NCBI GenBank assembly: GCA_003525045.1
Contig: DQGF01000142.1
Span: forward strand, 17,210-24,239
DNA length: 7,030 nucleotides
DNA from: Pseudomonas sp.
GTDB taxonomy: Bacteria > Pseudomonadota > Gammaproteobacteria > Pseudomonadales > Pseudomonadaceae
Direction of reading: 5' to 3'
Shown: positions 1-6,997 of the stretch, in pieces
Position numbering within the stretch: the first letter of the stretch is position 1
Layout: every line of letters begins with the position of its first letter
The notes under the pieces: generated by a model
Told to the model about the DNA's origin: nothing
Databases searched by the model: none
What the model saw: only the letters and a program-made list of their open reading frames with translations
Program-made: the position numbers and the translations under genes

Positions 1-1
1 C

Positions 2-913
2 GAGCGACTGGTCGCGGTCGGACAGCGTGGCCACATTGTCTACTGCGATGATTGCGGCAAGGACTGGCAGCAGGCCGCCGTGCCGGTCAGTGCTGACCTC
101 AATGCCGTGAACTTCCCGTCAGCCACCCAGGGTTGGGCGGTGGGCAACGACGGCGTGGTGTTGCACAGCAGCGATGCCGGCGCGACCTGGAGCAAGCAAC
201 TGGACGGCCGCCAGATCGGTGCCTTGCTGGTCGAGCATTACGGTGCATTGGCCCGTGTCGAACCGGCCAACGAACAATGGGCGAAACTCGCTGCCGATGG
301 TCAGCGGCTGATCGAGGAGGGCGCCGACAAGCCGCTGCTCGACGTTTGGTTTGCCAATGAAAAAGTCGGTTATGTGGTCGGTGTCTTCAATCTGATTCTG
401 CGCACCGAAGACGGCGGCCGACACTGGATGCCGTTCCAGGACCGCACCGACAACCCGCAGGGTCTGCACCTCAATGCCATTGCCTCCACGGGGGATGCGC
501 TCTACATCGTTGGCGAACAGGGGCTGCTGCGCAAATGGGACGAGTCCGGGCAGCGTTTCGTGGCGCTTGAGTCGCCTTATCAGGGCAGTTTCTTCGGGGT
601 AATCGGCAAGCCCGGCGAAGTGCTGGTCTACGGCCTGCGCGGGCATGTGTTTCGCAGCATCGATGGAGGTTCCAACTGGACCCCGCTCAGCACCGGGCTG
701 CAGGTCAGCATCACAGCCGCCACGGTGGACGCCAAGGGCCGTTACCTGCTGTTTAGCCAGGCCGGACAAATGCTGGTCGACGCAGACAACGGCAAGGCAC
801 TCACGTTGGTGCCTCAGCAAAATCCGTCGCCGTCAGCCGCAGCCATCTTCGCCTCCGATGGCGGGTTGGTGTTGGTCGGCAGTCGTGGTGCCCGCGCACT
901 GCACGTCAAATAA
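2..913 (+). CDS. YCF48/BNR-repeat beta-propeller protein, 5'-truncated by window edge
   Basis: The frame is open from base 2 (base 1 ends a codon cut by the edge) to TAA at 911-913, giving 303 visible residues. A GTG at 80 lies in this frame, but typical propeller sequence (RLVAVGQRGHIVY) precedes it, so it is probably internal; the true start and expected export signal lie upstream. Asp-box-like turns of the form S/T-x-D-x-G-x-x-W recur: SSDAGATW (167-190), RTEDGGRHW (401-427) and RSIDGGSNW (653-679), with a degenerate copy at 41-67 whose turn reads CDDC. This spacing is typical of YCF48/HCF136-like propellers, named for photosystem II assembly factors but common in non-photosynthetic proteobacteria, where their role is poorly known. 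The protein is probably periplasmic, a family-based inference. Only 31 bases separate it from the RND transporter frame, so the two are likely co-transcribed and may act together. Family assignment is confident; function is not. Confidence 0.85.
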   Translation, partial: ERLVAVGQRGHIVYCDDCGKDWQQAAVPVSADLNAVNFPSATQGWAVGNDGVVLHSSDAGATWSKQLDGRQIGALLVEHYGALARVEPANEQWAKLAADGQRLIEEGADKPLLDVWFANEKVGYVVGVFNLILRTEDGGRHWMPFQDRTDNPQGLHLNAIASTGDALYIVGEQGLLRKWDESGQRFVALESPYQGSFFGVIGKPGEVLVYGLRGHVFRSIDGGSNWTPLSTGLQVSITAATVDAKGRYLLFSQAGQMLVDADNGKALTLVPQQNPSPSAAAIFASDGGLVLVGSRGARALHVK

Positions 914-928
914 GAACTGGATCAATTA

Positions 929-935
929 GAGCGAG
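929..935 (+). promoter_or_regulatory. Probable ribosome binding site for the RND transporter
   Basis: The purine-rich stretch GAGCGAG lies 9 bases before the ATG at 945. It is an imperfect Shine-Dalgarno match but the best one in the 31-base gap, and it supports ATG 945 over the in-frame ATG at 969, which has no purine tract at proper distance. Confidence 0.45.
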
Positions 936-944
936 TACCCTGAC

Positions 945-1190
945 ATGGGCAACCTCAAGCAAGACACCATGCCGGTGATCCGCCACTTGCGTGACTTCGA
1001 TCGGCACTCCGGCAACCGGCTGGAACGCTGGGTGTTCAATTACCGCCCGCTGTTCATGCTGTTCATGGCGTTGGTCACGCTGGTGCTGGGCTACATGGCG
1101 CTCACCCGCCTGGAGTTGCGCCCCAGCTTCGAGAAGATGATTCCGCAGAGCCAGCCCTACATCCAGAACTTCCTGGAAAACCGCAAATAG
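945..1190 (+). CDS. N-terminal fragment of RND transporter (helix 1 only)
   Basis: This is the 81-residue product made if the amber codon terminates translation. It has a charged cytoplasmic lead (rich in Arg, His and Asp), one hydrophobic helix at about residues 33-54, and the beginning of the first periplasmic loop, ending in ENRK. It would be a small single-pass membrane peptide. It has no known role alone and is best read as part of the broken transporter gene. Confidence 0.6.
   Translation: MGNLKQDTMPVIRHLRDFDRHSGNRLERWVFNYRPLFMLFMALVTLVLGYMALTRLELRPSFEKMIPQSQPYIQNFLENRK
1188..1190 (+). other. In-frame amber stop (TAG) inside the transporter frame
   Basis: The codon follows AAA (Lys81) and precedes TTG (Leu). 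Frame and family-like sequence continue on both sides without insertion or deletion: ENRK before, LRGLGSSVRVVVEN after. One base change from CAG (Gln), TAC/TAT (Tyr), AAG, GAG, TGG, TCG or TTG would produce it. Nothing suggests programmed recoding: selenocysteine uses TGA, and a pyrrolysine system is not expected in Pseudomonas. Confidence 0.95.
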
Positions 1191-3434
1191 TTGCGTGGCC
1201 TGGGCAGCTCGGTACGGGTGGTGGTGGAGAACACTCAAGGCGATATTTTCGACCCTGAGTACCTGACCGTGCTCAAACAGGTCAACGACGACCTGTTCCT
1301 CACCGAAGGCGTTGACCGGGCCTGGATGAAGTCGTTGTGGAGCCCGGCGGTGCGCTGGAACGAAGTCACCGAGGAAGGCTTCCAGGGCGGCCCGGTGATG
1401 CCCGATGCGTACGAGGGCTCGCCCCAAGACATCGAACAGCTGCGCCAGAACATCAACCGCGCTGGCATTGTCGGCAGCCTGGTGGCCAGCGATTTCAAAT
1501 CGACCATGTTGATCGTGCCGCTGCTGGACAAGGCCTCCGCCACCGGTCACGGTATCAACTACTACCAGTTCGCACAGGTGCTCGAAGAACAGCTGCGGGA
1601 CAAGATCGAGTTTGCCGGCGACAGCCAGGCACGCAAGGCCGGGGAGGAGGGTGAGGGCAAATACAAGATTCGCGTGATCGGTTTTGCCAAGCTGATCGGC
1701 GATCTGATCGACGGCCTGATCCAGGTGATGATGTTCTTCTGCCTGGCCGTGGTCACCTCGTTCGTCATCATTTACCTCTACACCCGCTGCCTGCGCAGTA
1801 CGCTGCTGGTGATCTTCTGTTCGCTGACGGCGGTGGTCTGGCAGCTGGGCATTGTGGCCTGGTTGGGTTATGCCATCGATCCCTACTCGGTGCTGGTGCC
1901 GTTCCTGATTTTCGCCATCGGTGTGTCCCACGCGGCGCAGAAGATGAACGGCATCATGCAGGACATTGCCCGAGGCACCCATAAACTGGTGGCGGCGCGG
2001 TATACCTTCCGACGCCTGTTCATCGCCGGGGTCACCGCGTTGCTGGCCGATGCGGTCGGCTTCGCGGTGTTGATGCTGATCGACATTCCGGTGATTCAGG
2101 ACCTGGCCATTACCGCCAGCATCGGCGTCGCCGTGCTGATCTTCACGTCGCTGTTGCTGATGCCAGTGGCGCTGTCCTACATCGGTGTTGGCGCCAAAGC
2201 CGCCGAGCGTGCACTGAAGATCGACACCCGGGCCGCGCAGAGCCGGGGCTTCGGCAAACTCTGGGATTTCCTCGACCGCTTCACCACGCGCAAGTGGGCC
2301 ACGGGCATCGTGCTCGGGGCAGTGGTGTTGGGCGTCGCAGGCTTCATGGTCAGCCAGCAGCTGCAGATCGGCGACCTCGACAGCGGTGCCCCGGAGTTGC
2401 GCGCGGACTCACGTTACAACCGCGATAACGCCTACATCACCAGCCACTATGCGTTGTCCAGCGACCTGTTCGCGGTGATGATCAAAACGCCGCCCGAAGG
2501 CTGCCTGAACTATCAGACGCTGATCCTCGCCGACCGCCTGGCCTGGGAGCTACAGCAATACCCGGGCGTACAAGCGACTTCATCGCTGGTCAACGCGGTC
2601 CGCCAGATCACCGCCGGCTCGTTCGAGGGCAACCCCAAGCTGAACAGCATCCAGCGCAACCAGAATGTACTGAACTATGCCGCGCAGCAGGCTTCGGTCA
2701 ATGCGCCGGAACTGTTCAATACCGACTGCTCGGTGATGCCGGTGATTGCTTTTCTCAAGGACCACAAGGCCCAAACGCTGGACACCGTGGTCGCCATCGC
2801 TGACAAATTCGCCAAGGAAAATAGCACCGAAGACCGACAGTTTCTGCTGGCCGCCGGCACCGCCGGTATTGAAGCGGCGACCAACATCGTGGTGCGTGAA
2901 GCCAACCACACGATGCTGCTTTACGTCTATGCGGCGGTGACGCTGTTCTGCCTGATCACCTTCCGCAGCTGGCGTGCCACGCTGGTGGCGCTGTTGCCAC
3001 TGGTACTGACGTCGATCCTCTGCGAAGCGTTGATGGTGGTCATGGGCATCGGCGTAAAAGTGGCGACGCTACCGGTGATCGCACTGGGGGTCGGGATCGG
3101 CGTGGACTACGCGCTGTACTTGCTCAGCGTGCAGCTGCAATACCAGCGCCAGGGCATGCCATTGGCACAGGCCTACCGTAAGGCGGTGTCGTTCACCGGC
3201 CGGGTGGTGGGTCTGGTCGGCATCACCCTGGCGGCAGGCGTGGTGAGCTGGGCCTGGTCGCCGATCAAGTTCCAGGCCGACATGGGCATCCTGCTGACCT
3301 TCATGTTCATCTGGAACATGCTCGGCGCACTGATCCTGATCCCGGCGCTGTCGTGTTTCCTGCTGCGCAACATCACCCCTGTTCCATCAAAGTCCACCGA
3401 ACGCACGGCGCAACTTCTTGGCGCCCACCCGTAA
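1191..3434 (+). CDS. RND/MMPL transporter, main part lacking helix 1
   Basis: This is the 747-residue remainder after the amber codon, beginning with a TTG directly after the stop. It carries most of the first periplasmic domain, helices 2-12 and the second periplasmic domain, including the helix 10 Asp-Tyr motif (GAC at 3105-3107). The TTG has no Shine-Dalgarno sequence; upstream is only the end of the first piece. Restart could occur by ribosomes terminating at the adjoining TAG, but the product would begin inside what should be a periplasmic loop with no export signal or first helix, so correct topology is doubtful. The next in-frame ATG, at 1326, also lacks a convincing binding site. The sequence is certain to encode the transporter body; whether it is made as a separate protein is not. 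Confidence 0.65.
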   Translation: MRGLGSSVRVVVENTQGDIFDPEYLTVLKQVNDDLFLTEGVDRAWMKSLWSPAVRWNEVTEEGFQGGPVMPDAYEGSPQDIEQLRQNINRAGIVGSLVASDFKSTMLIVPLLDKASATGHGINYYQFAQVLEEQLRDKIEFAGDSQARKAGEEGEGKYKIRVIGFAKLIGDLIDGLIQVMMFFCLAVVTSFVIIYLYTRCLRSTLLVIFCSLTAVVWQLGIVAWLGYAIDPYSVLVPFLIFAIGVSHAAQKMNGIMQDIARGTHKLVAARYTFRRLFIAGVTALLADAVGFAVLMLIDIPVIQDLAITASIGVAVLIFTSLLLMPVALSYIGVGAKAAERALKIDTRAAQSRGFGKLWDFLDRFTTRKWATGIVLGAVVLGVAGFMVSQQLQIGDLDSGAPELRADSRYNRDNAYITSHYALSSDLFAVMIKTPPEGCLNYQTLILADRLAWELQQYPGVQATSSLVNAVRQITAGSFEGNPKLNSIQRNQNVLNYAAQQASVNAPELFNTDCSVMPVIAFLKDHKAQTLDTVVAIADKFAKENSTEDRQFLLAAGTAGIEAATNIVVREANHTMLLYVYAAVTLFCLITFRSWRATLVALLPLVLTSILCEALMVVMGIGVKVATLPVIALGVGIGVDYALYLLSVQLQYQRQGMPLAQAYRKAVSFTGRVVGLVGITLAAGVVSWAWSPIKFQADMGILLTFMFIWNMLGALILIPALSCFLLRNITPVPSKSTERTAQLLGAHP

Positions 3435-3453
3435 CGGTGGCACTTCCATTGAC

Positions 3454-3474
3454 CAGGGCATGTTCAATGCCCTG
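3454..3474. promoter_or_regulatory. Perfect inverted repeat in the transporter-dehydrogenase gap
   Basis: CAGGGCAT and ATGCCCTG form two 8-base arms around a 5-base centre (GTTCA). As RNA this is a stable short hairpin, but only three T's follow a base later (ACATTT), so it is a poor intrinsic terminator. A TTGACC hexamer (3449-3454) resembling a -35 box directly precedes it, with only a weak -10 candidate (TGACAT, 3473-3478). Possible roles are an operator, a processing or stability hairpin, or a weak attenuator. Confidence 0.4.
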
Positions 3475-3497
3475 ACATTTGCCTGAGTATTTCAAAC

Positions 3498-5273
3498 ATG
3501 TCTGATTACAAAGCACCCTTGCGCGACATTCGGTTCGTACTCAACGAAGTTTTCAACGTCTCCCGGTTGTGGGCCGCCATGCCGGCACTGGCCGAGGTGG
3601 TGGATGAAGACACCGCCAATGCAGTCCTCGAAGAGGCCGGCAAGATCAGTGCCGCGCTGATCGCACCGCTCAATCGCAGTGGTGACGAGCAGGGCTGCTC
3701 CTGGAGCGACGGTGAGGTTTCCACGCCAAGCGGCTTTGCGCACGCCTACCGTGCTTTTGCCGAGGGCGGCTGGGTCGGCGTGGGCGGTGACCCGGCGTAC
3801 GGTGGCATGGGCATGCCCAAGGTGATCGGCGCCCAGGTCGAGGAAATGGTCAACGGCGCCAACCTGTCCTTCGGCCTGTATCCGATGTTGACCGCCGGCG
3901 CCTGCCTGGCCATCAATGCTCATGCCAGCGAAACGCTGAAAGCGACCTACCTGCCCAACCTGTATGCCGGCGTCTGGACCGGTTCCATGTGCCTGACCGA
4001 GTCGCACGCTGGCACCGACCTGGGGATCATTCGCACCAAAGCTGAACCTCAGGCCGACGGTTCCTACACAGTTAGCGGCACCAAGATTTTCATCACCGGC
4101 GGCGAGCACGACCTGACCGAGAACATCATCCACCTGGTCCTGGCCAGGCTGCCGGACGCGCCCGCGGGCCCTAAAGGCATCTCGTTGTTCCTGGTGCCCA
4201 AGGTCATGGTCAACGCCGATGGCAGCCTTGGCCTGAGGAACGCGCTGTCCTGCGGCTCGATCGAACACAAGATGGGAATCAAGGCGTCGGCCACCTGCGT
4301 GATGAACTTCGACGGCGCCACGGGATGGATCGTCGATGCGCCGAACAAGGGCCTGGCGGCGATGTTCACCATGATGAACTACGAGCGCCTGGGCGTCGGC
4401 ATTCAGGGCCTGGCAACGGCCGAGCGCTCTTATCAAAACGCCCTTGAATACGCCCGTGACCGCTTGCAGAGTCGTTCGCCGAGCGGCCCGCAAGCCACCG
4501 ACAAGGTCGCAGACCCGATCATCGTGCACCCCGACGTTCGCCGCATGTTGCTGACCATGAAGGCCTGCAACGAAGGCGGTCGTGCGTTCTCTACTTACGT
4601 GGCCATGCAACTGGACACTGCGAAGTTCAGCGACGACCCGACCACGCGCAAACGCGCCGAGGCACTGGTGGCGTTGTTGACGCCGGTGGCCAAAGCGTTC
4701 CTGACCGACCTGGGCCTTGAGACCACCCTCCATGGCCAGCAAGTGTTTGGCGGCCACGGCTACATTCGCGAATGGGGCCAGGAACAACTGGTGCGTGATG
4801 TGCGCATCACCCAGATCTACGAGGGCACCAACGGCATTCAGGCCCTGGACCTCGTTGGACGCAAGATCGTCGGCAGTGGCGGCACGTTCTACAACCTGTT
4901 TGCAGACGAGATTCGTCACTTCACCGCAACGGCCAGTGCGGACCTCGCGGAGTTTACCCAACCGCTCGATGCAGCCCTGTACAACCTCGACGAATTGACC
5001 GCCTGGGTGCTGGACCGCTGCAAATCCGATCCAAACGAGATCGGCGCGGCTTCGGTCGAGTATCTGCATGCCTTCGGTTACACCGCCTATGCCTACATGT
5101 GGGCATTGATGGCCCAGGCTGCCATGGGCAAAGCGCAGGACGACTTCTACGCCAGCAAATTGGGTACCGCACGTTTCTACTTTGCTCGACTGCTGCCACG
5201 GGTCCATTCGTTGGCGGCGTCGGTCCGGGCCGGTAGCGAGTCGCTGTACCTGCTCGACGCAACGCAGTTCTGA
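3498..5273 (+). CDS. Acyl-CoA dehydrogenase, long type with C-terminal extension
   Basis: This 591-residue FAD enzyme should oxidise an acyl-CoA to the trans-2-enoyl-CoA, the first step of beta-oxidation, in the cytoplasm, passing electrons to electron-transfer flavoprotein. The start MSDYKAPLRDIRFVLNEVF matches the short N-terminal domain of the roughly 600-residue subfamily that includes DmdC (methylmercaptopropionyl-CoA dehydrogenase) and Pseudomonas FadE1/FadE2-type enzymes. The all-alpha N domain spans about 35-155. The flavin/substrate signature CLTESHAGTDLG begins at Cys165, and the C-terminal helical catalytic domain lies near 280-450. IYEGTNGIQ carries the expected catalytic base Glu442. 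An extra helical domain fills about 465-585. Everything expected is intact. The ATG at 3498 has only a weak purine tract (TGAG, 3484-3487), but the N-terminal match fixes it. The ligase gene follows after 51 bases, suggesting a shared pathway. Chain length or true substrate cannot be read from sequence; straight-chain fatty acyl-CoA is most likely. Confidence 0.93.
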   Translation: MSDYKAPLRDIRFVLNEVFNVSRLWAAMPALAEVVDEDTANAVLEEAGKISAALIAPLNRSGDEQGCSWSDGEVSTPSGFAHAYRAFAEGGWVGVGGDPAYGGMGMPKVIGAQVEEMVNGANLSFGLYPMLTAGACLAINAHASETLKATYLPNLYAGVWTGSMCLTESHAGTDLGIIRTKAEPQADGSYTVSGTKIFITGGEHDLTENIIHLVLARLPDAPAGPKGISLFLVPKVMVNADGSLGLRNALSCGSIEHKMGIKASATCVMNFDGATGWIVDAPNKGLAAMFTMMNYERLGVGIQGLATAERSYQNALEYARDRLQSRSPSGPQATDKVADPIIVHPDVRRMLLTMKACNEGGRAFSTYVAMQLDTAKFSDDPTTRKRAEALVALLTPVAKAFLTDLGLETTLHGQQVFGGHGYIREWGQEQLVRDVRITQIYEGTNGIQALDLVGRKIVGSGGTFYNLFADEIRHFTATASADLAEFTQPLDAALYNLDELTAWVLDRCKSDPNEIGAASVEYLHAFGYTAYAYMWALMAQAAMGKAQDDFYASKLGTARFYFARLLPRVHSLAASVRAGSESLYLLDATQF

Positions 5274-5283
5274 CCCAGTGAAT

Positions 5284-5298
5284 TGGAGATGATCTCCA
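5284..5298. promoter_or_regulatory. 15-base palindrome before the acyl-CoA ligase gene
   Basis: TGGAGAT and ATCTCCA are exact reverse complements around a single central G. The size and symmetry suit a dimeric regulator site; as RNA it could form a small five-pair hairpin with an ATGAT loop. No T-run follows, so it is not an intrinsic terminator. It does not fit the GAAAC-GTTTC type of site known for the Pseudomonas fatty-acid regulator PsrA. Role unknown. Confidence 0.3.
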
Positions 5299-5310
5299 CT
5301 CAATAGAATC

Positions 5311-5316
5311 AGGAAG
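5311..5316 (+). promoter_or_regulatory. Ribosome binding site deciding the GTG start of the ligase
   Basis: AGGAAG stands 8 bases before the GTG at 5325, a good Shine-Dalgarno match at ideal spacing. It supports GTG as the initiation codon. Confidence 0.75.
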
Positions 5317-5324
5317 ACTTCACC

Positions 5325-6989
5325 GTGGTAACCACAAAAATAATCTCCCCGGCGCAGGGCGCCTACGCCTACCCGCTGTTGATCAAGAACCTGTTGCTCT
5401 CGGGCGCGCGCTATGCGCCCGACCAGGAAATTGTCTACGCGGACAAACTGCGCTACAGCTACCGCACGCTGAATGAGCGCATCAAACAACTGGCCAACGC
5501 GCTGACGAAAGCAGGCGTCAAGGCTGGAGATACCGTGGCGTTGCTCGATTGGGACAGCCATCGTTATCTGGAGTGTTTTTTCGCCGTGCCGATGATTGGC
5601 GCCGTGTTGCATACCGTCAATATCCGTCTCTCGGCAGAGCAGGTGCTCTACACCATGAACCACGCCGAGGATGACCTGGTGCTGGTTCATGATGATTTCC
5701 TGCCCTTGGTCGAGCAGATTCATGATCAACTGACGACCGTCAAAGGCTACATCCAGCTCAGTGACGGCGAGACGCCACACACCGTGCTACCGGTGCTGGG
5801 CGAGTATGAAAGCCTGCTGGCGGACGCCGAGCCTCGATTCGATTTCCCGGACTTCGATGAAAACTCGGTAGCGACGATTTTCTACACCACCGGCACCACC
5901 GGAAATCCCAAGGGCGTCTACTTCACCCATCGGCAATTGGTGCTGCACACGCTGAATGCGGTCGGCACCCTGGGTGTGTACCAGGGGGCGCCGTTGTTGC
6001 GTTCCGACGATGTCTACATGCCGATCACGCCGATGTTTCATGTGCATGCCTGGGGCGTGCCCTATGTTGCGACGCTGATGGGGATCAAGCAGGTGTACCC
6101 GGGTCGCTATGAACCCAATAGCCTGGTCAGGTTGTACCGCGAAGAACAGGTCAGCTTTTCCCATTGCGTGCCGACGATTCTGCAAATGATCCTGGGGTGC
6201 GACGAAGCGGCCCGGACTGACTTCAACGGCTGGAAAATGCTCTTGGGCGGCAGCGCACTGACGCAGGGGCTTGCGGCCCAGGCGACAGCGCGGGGCATAC
6301 GCGTCCATAGCGGCTACGGAATGTCCGAGACCTGTCCGTTGCTCTGTCTGACTCACCTGAGTGAGGCCGAACTCGAACAACCGGCGCAAGCGCAGGTGGC
6401 CGCTCGCATCAAGACCGGGATGGCGGTGCCGATGGTGGACTTGCGAATCATCGACGCCAGCGGCAATGAGGCGCCCCAGGATGGTGAGGCGCTCGGTGAG
6501 ATTGTGGTGCGGGCACCCTGGTTGACCCAGGGTTACCTGAAAGAACCGGAGCAAGGGGCGCAACTCTGGGAAAACGGCTGGATGCACACCGGTGACATCG
6601 CGTCGATCGATGCCTCGGGTGTGGTGGAGATCAAGGACCGGATCAAGGATGTGATCAAGACGGGAGGGGAGTGGATCAGCTCGCCGGAACTGGAAAGCCT
6701 GATTAGCGAACATCCTGCAGTGACGTCGGTGGCGGTGGTTGGGATTCCTGATTCGCAGTGGGGTGAGCGGCCAGTGGCCCTGGTCGTTTGCGCACCAGGA
6801 GAGGGTATCACCAGGGAAATTCTGGAAACCCATCTGCATCAGTACGTCGTGAGCGGGCGTATCAACAAATGGGCGATCCCCAAGCAGATCAGGATCGTTG
6901 GTGATATTCCTAAAACCAGTGTGGGGAAAATCAACAAACGATTGATCCGTGAACAGGAACTGAGCCAACGAGCTACTTCATTGCGGTGA
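5325..6989 (+). CDS. Fatty-acid-type acyl-CoA ligase (AMP-forming, ANL superfamily)
   Basis: This 554-residue cytoplasmic enzyme activates a carboxylic acid with ATP to an acyl-adenylate and then an acyl-CoA. All core ANL motifs are present: the phosphate-binding loop YTTGTTGNPKG (Tyr187-Gly197), the MFHVHAWG segment (237-244), GYGMSET (330-336), the ribose-binding Asp424 in HTGD, the hinge region around DRIKD (438-442), GGEWIS (447-452), and near the C-terminus the adenylation lysine Lys535 in the TSVGKINKR segment. Length and motif wording resemble the medium-chain fatty acyl-CoA synthetases of Pseudomonas (the AlkK-like group), so a medium- or long-chain fatty acid or related hydrophobic acid is the likely substrate; aromatic or branched acids cannot be excluded. 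The GTG start is supported by AGGAAG 8 bases upstream. It lies 51 bases after the acyl-CoA dehydrogenase, whose substrate it would supply. A REP-like repeat begins 8 bases after its TGA. Confidence 0.92.
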   Translation: MVTTKIISPAQGAYAYPLLIKNLLLSGARYAPDQEIVYADKLRYSYRTLNERIKQLANALTKAGVKAGDTVALLDWDSHRYLECFFAVPMIGAVLHTVNIRLSAEQVLYTMNHAEDDLVLVHDDFLPLVEQIHDQLTTVKGYIQLSDGETPHTVLPVLGEYESLLADAEPRFDFPDFDENSVATIFYTTGTTGNPKGVYFTHRQLVLHTLNAVGTLGVYQGAPLLRSDDVYMPITPMFHVHAWGVPYVATLMGIKQVYPGRYEPNSLVRLYREEQVSFSHCVPTILQMILGCDEAARTDFNGWKMLLGGSALTQGLAAQATARGIRVHSGYGMSETCPLLCLTHLSEAELEQPAQAQVAARIKTGMAVPMVDLRIIDASGNEAPQDGEALGEIVVRAPWLTQGYLKEPEQGAQLWENGWMHTGDIASIDASGVVEIKDRIKDVIKTGGEWISSPELESLISEHPAVTSVAVVGIPDSQWGERPVALVVCAPGEGITREILETHLHQYVVSGRINKWAIPKQIRIVGDIPKTSVGKINKRLIREQELSQRATSLR

Positions 6990-6997
6990 TGAACTCT

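Larger units (their letters stand above)
945..3434 (+). pseudogene. RND/MMPL-family transporter, interrupted by in-frame amber codon
   Basis: If the TAG at 1188-1190 is read through, one frame runs from ATG 945 to TAA 3432-3434 and encodes 829 residues, about the usual size for this family. The layout is classic RND: helix 1 near residues 33-54, a periplasmic loop of about 200 residues, helices 2-6 between about 261 and 412, helix 7 near 451-470, a second large loop to about 654, then helices 8-12 to the C-terminus. Helix 4 has the GVSHAAQ segment and helix 10 has GIGVDYALYL, with the Asp-Tyr pair (D721, Y722) at the position of the proton-relay residues in MMPL/RND proteins. Such inner-membrane pumps use the proton gradient to move hydrophobic molecules or lipids; the substrate here is unknown. 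The frame is undamaged apart from the amber codon, which argues for a very recent mutation, an error in the sequence, or suppression. It sits between the YCF48 gene and two acyl-CoA genes. Confidence 0.85.

Noticed and set aside
80..82. GTG as the true start of the YCF48 gene
   Set aside because: The frame stays open to the window edge and the 26 codons before it encode typical propeller sequence with an Asp-box-like turn; no export signal follows the GTG.
1188..1190. Programmed recoding (selenocysteine, pyrrolysine or frameshift) at the stop
   Set aside because: The codon is TAG, not TGA; no pyrrolysine system is expected in this genus; the frame is the same on both sides so no frameshift is needed; no slippery sequence is seen.
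906..1982. Open frame of 358 codons on the - strand across the amber codon region
   Set aside because: Low-complexity His/Gln/Glu-rich translation with no domain, lying opposite clear transporter sequence. It does not offer an alternative explanation of the TAG.
3454..3480. Intrinsic terminator after the transporter
   Set aside because: The hairpin is good, but only three T's follow and not directly, so rho-independent termination would be weak. Kept only as a dyad of unknown role.
5283..5309. Promoter from TTGGAG and TAGAAT before the ligase
   Set aside because: TAGAAT matches the -10 box in five of six bases, but the -35 match is poor (three of six) with a 15-base spacer, and transcription would start around the ribosome binding site, leaving almost no leader.
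3492..5780. Open frame of 762 codons on the - strand opposite the dehydrogenase and start of the ligase
   Set aside because: It mirrors two well-supported genes with conserved motifs, spans their junction, and its translation is rich in His, Gln, Arg and Gly with no recognisable domain. Long antisense frames are common opposite high-GC genes.
5787..6968. Open frame of 393 codons on the - strand opposite the ligase
   Set aside because: Shadow of the ligase codons; composition is unnatural (His, Arg, Pro-rich) and no family is recognisable.
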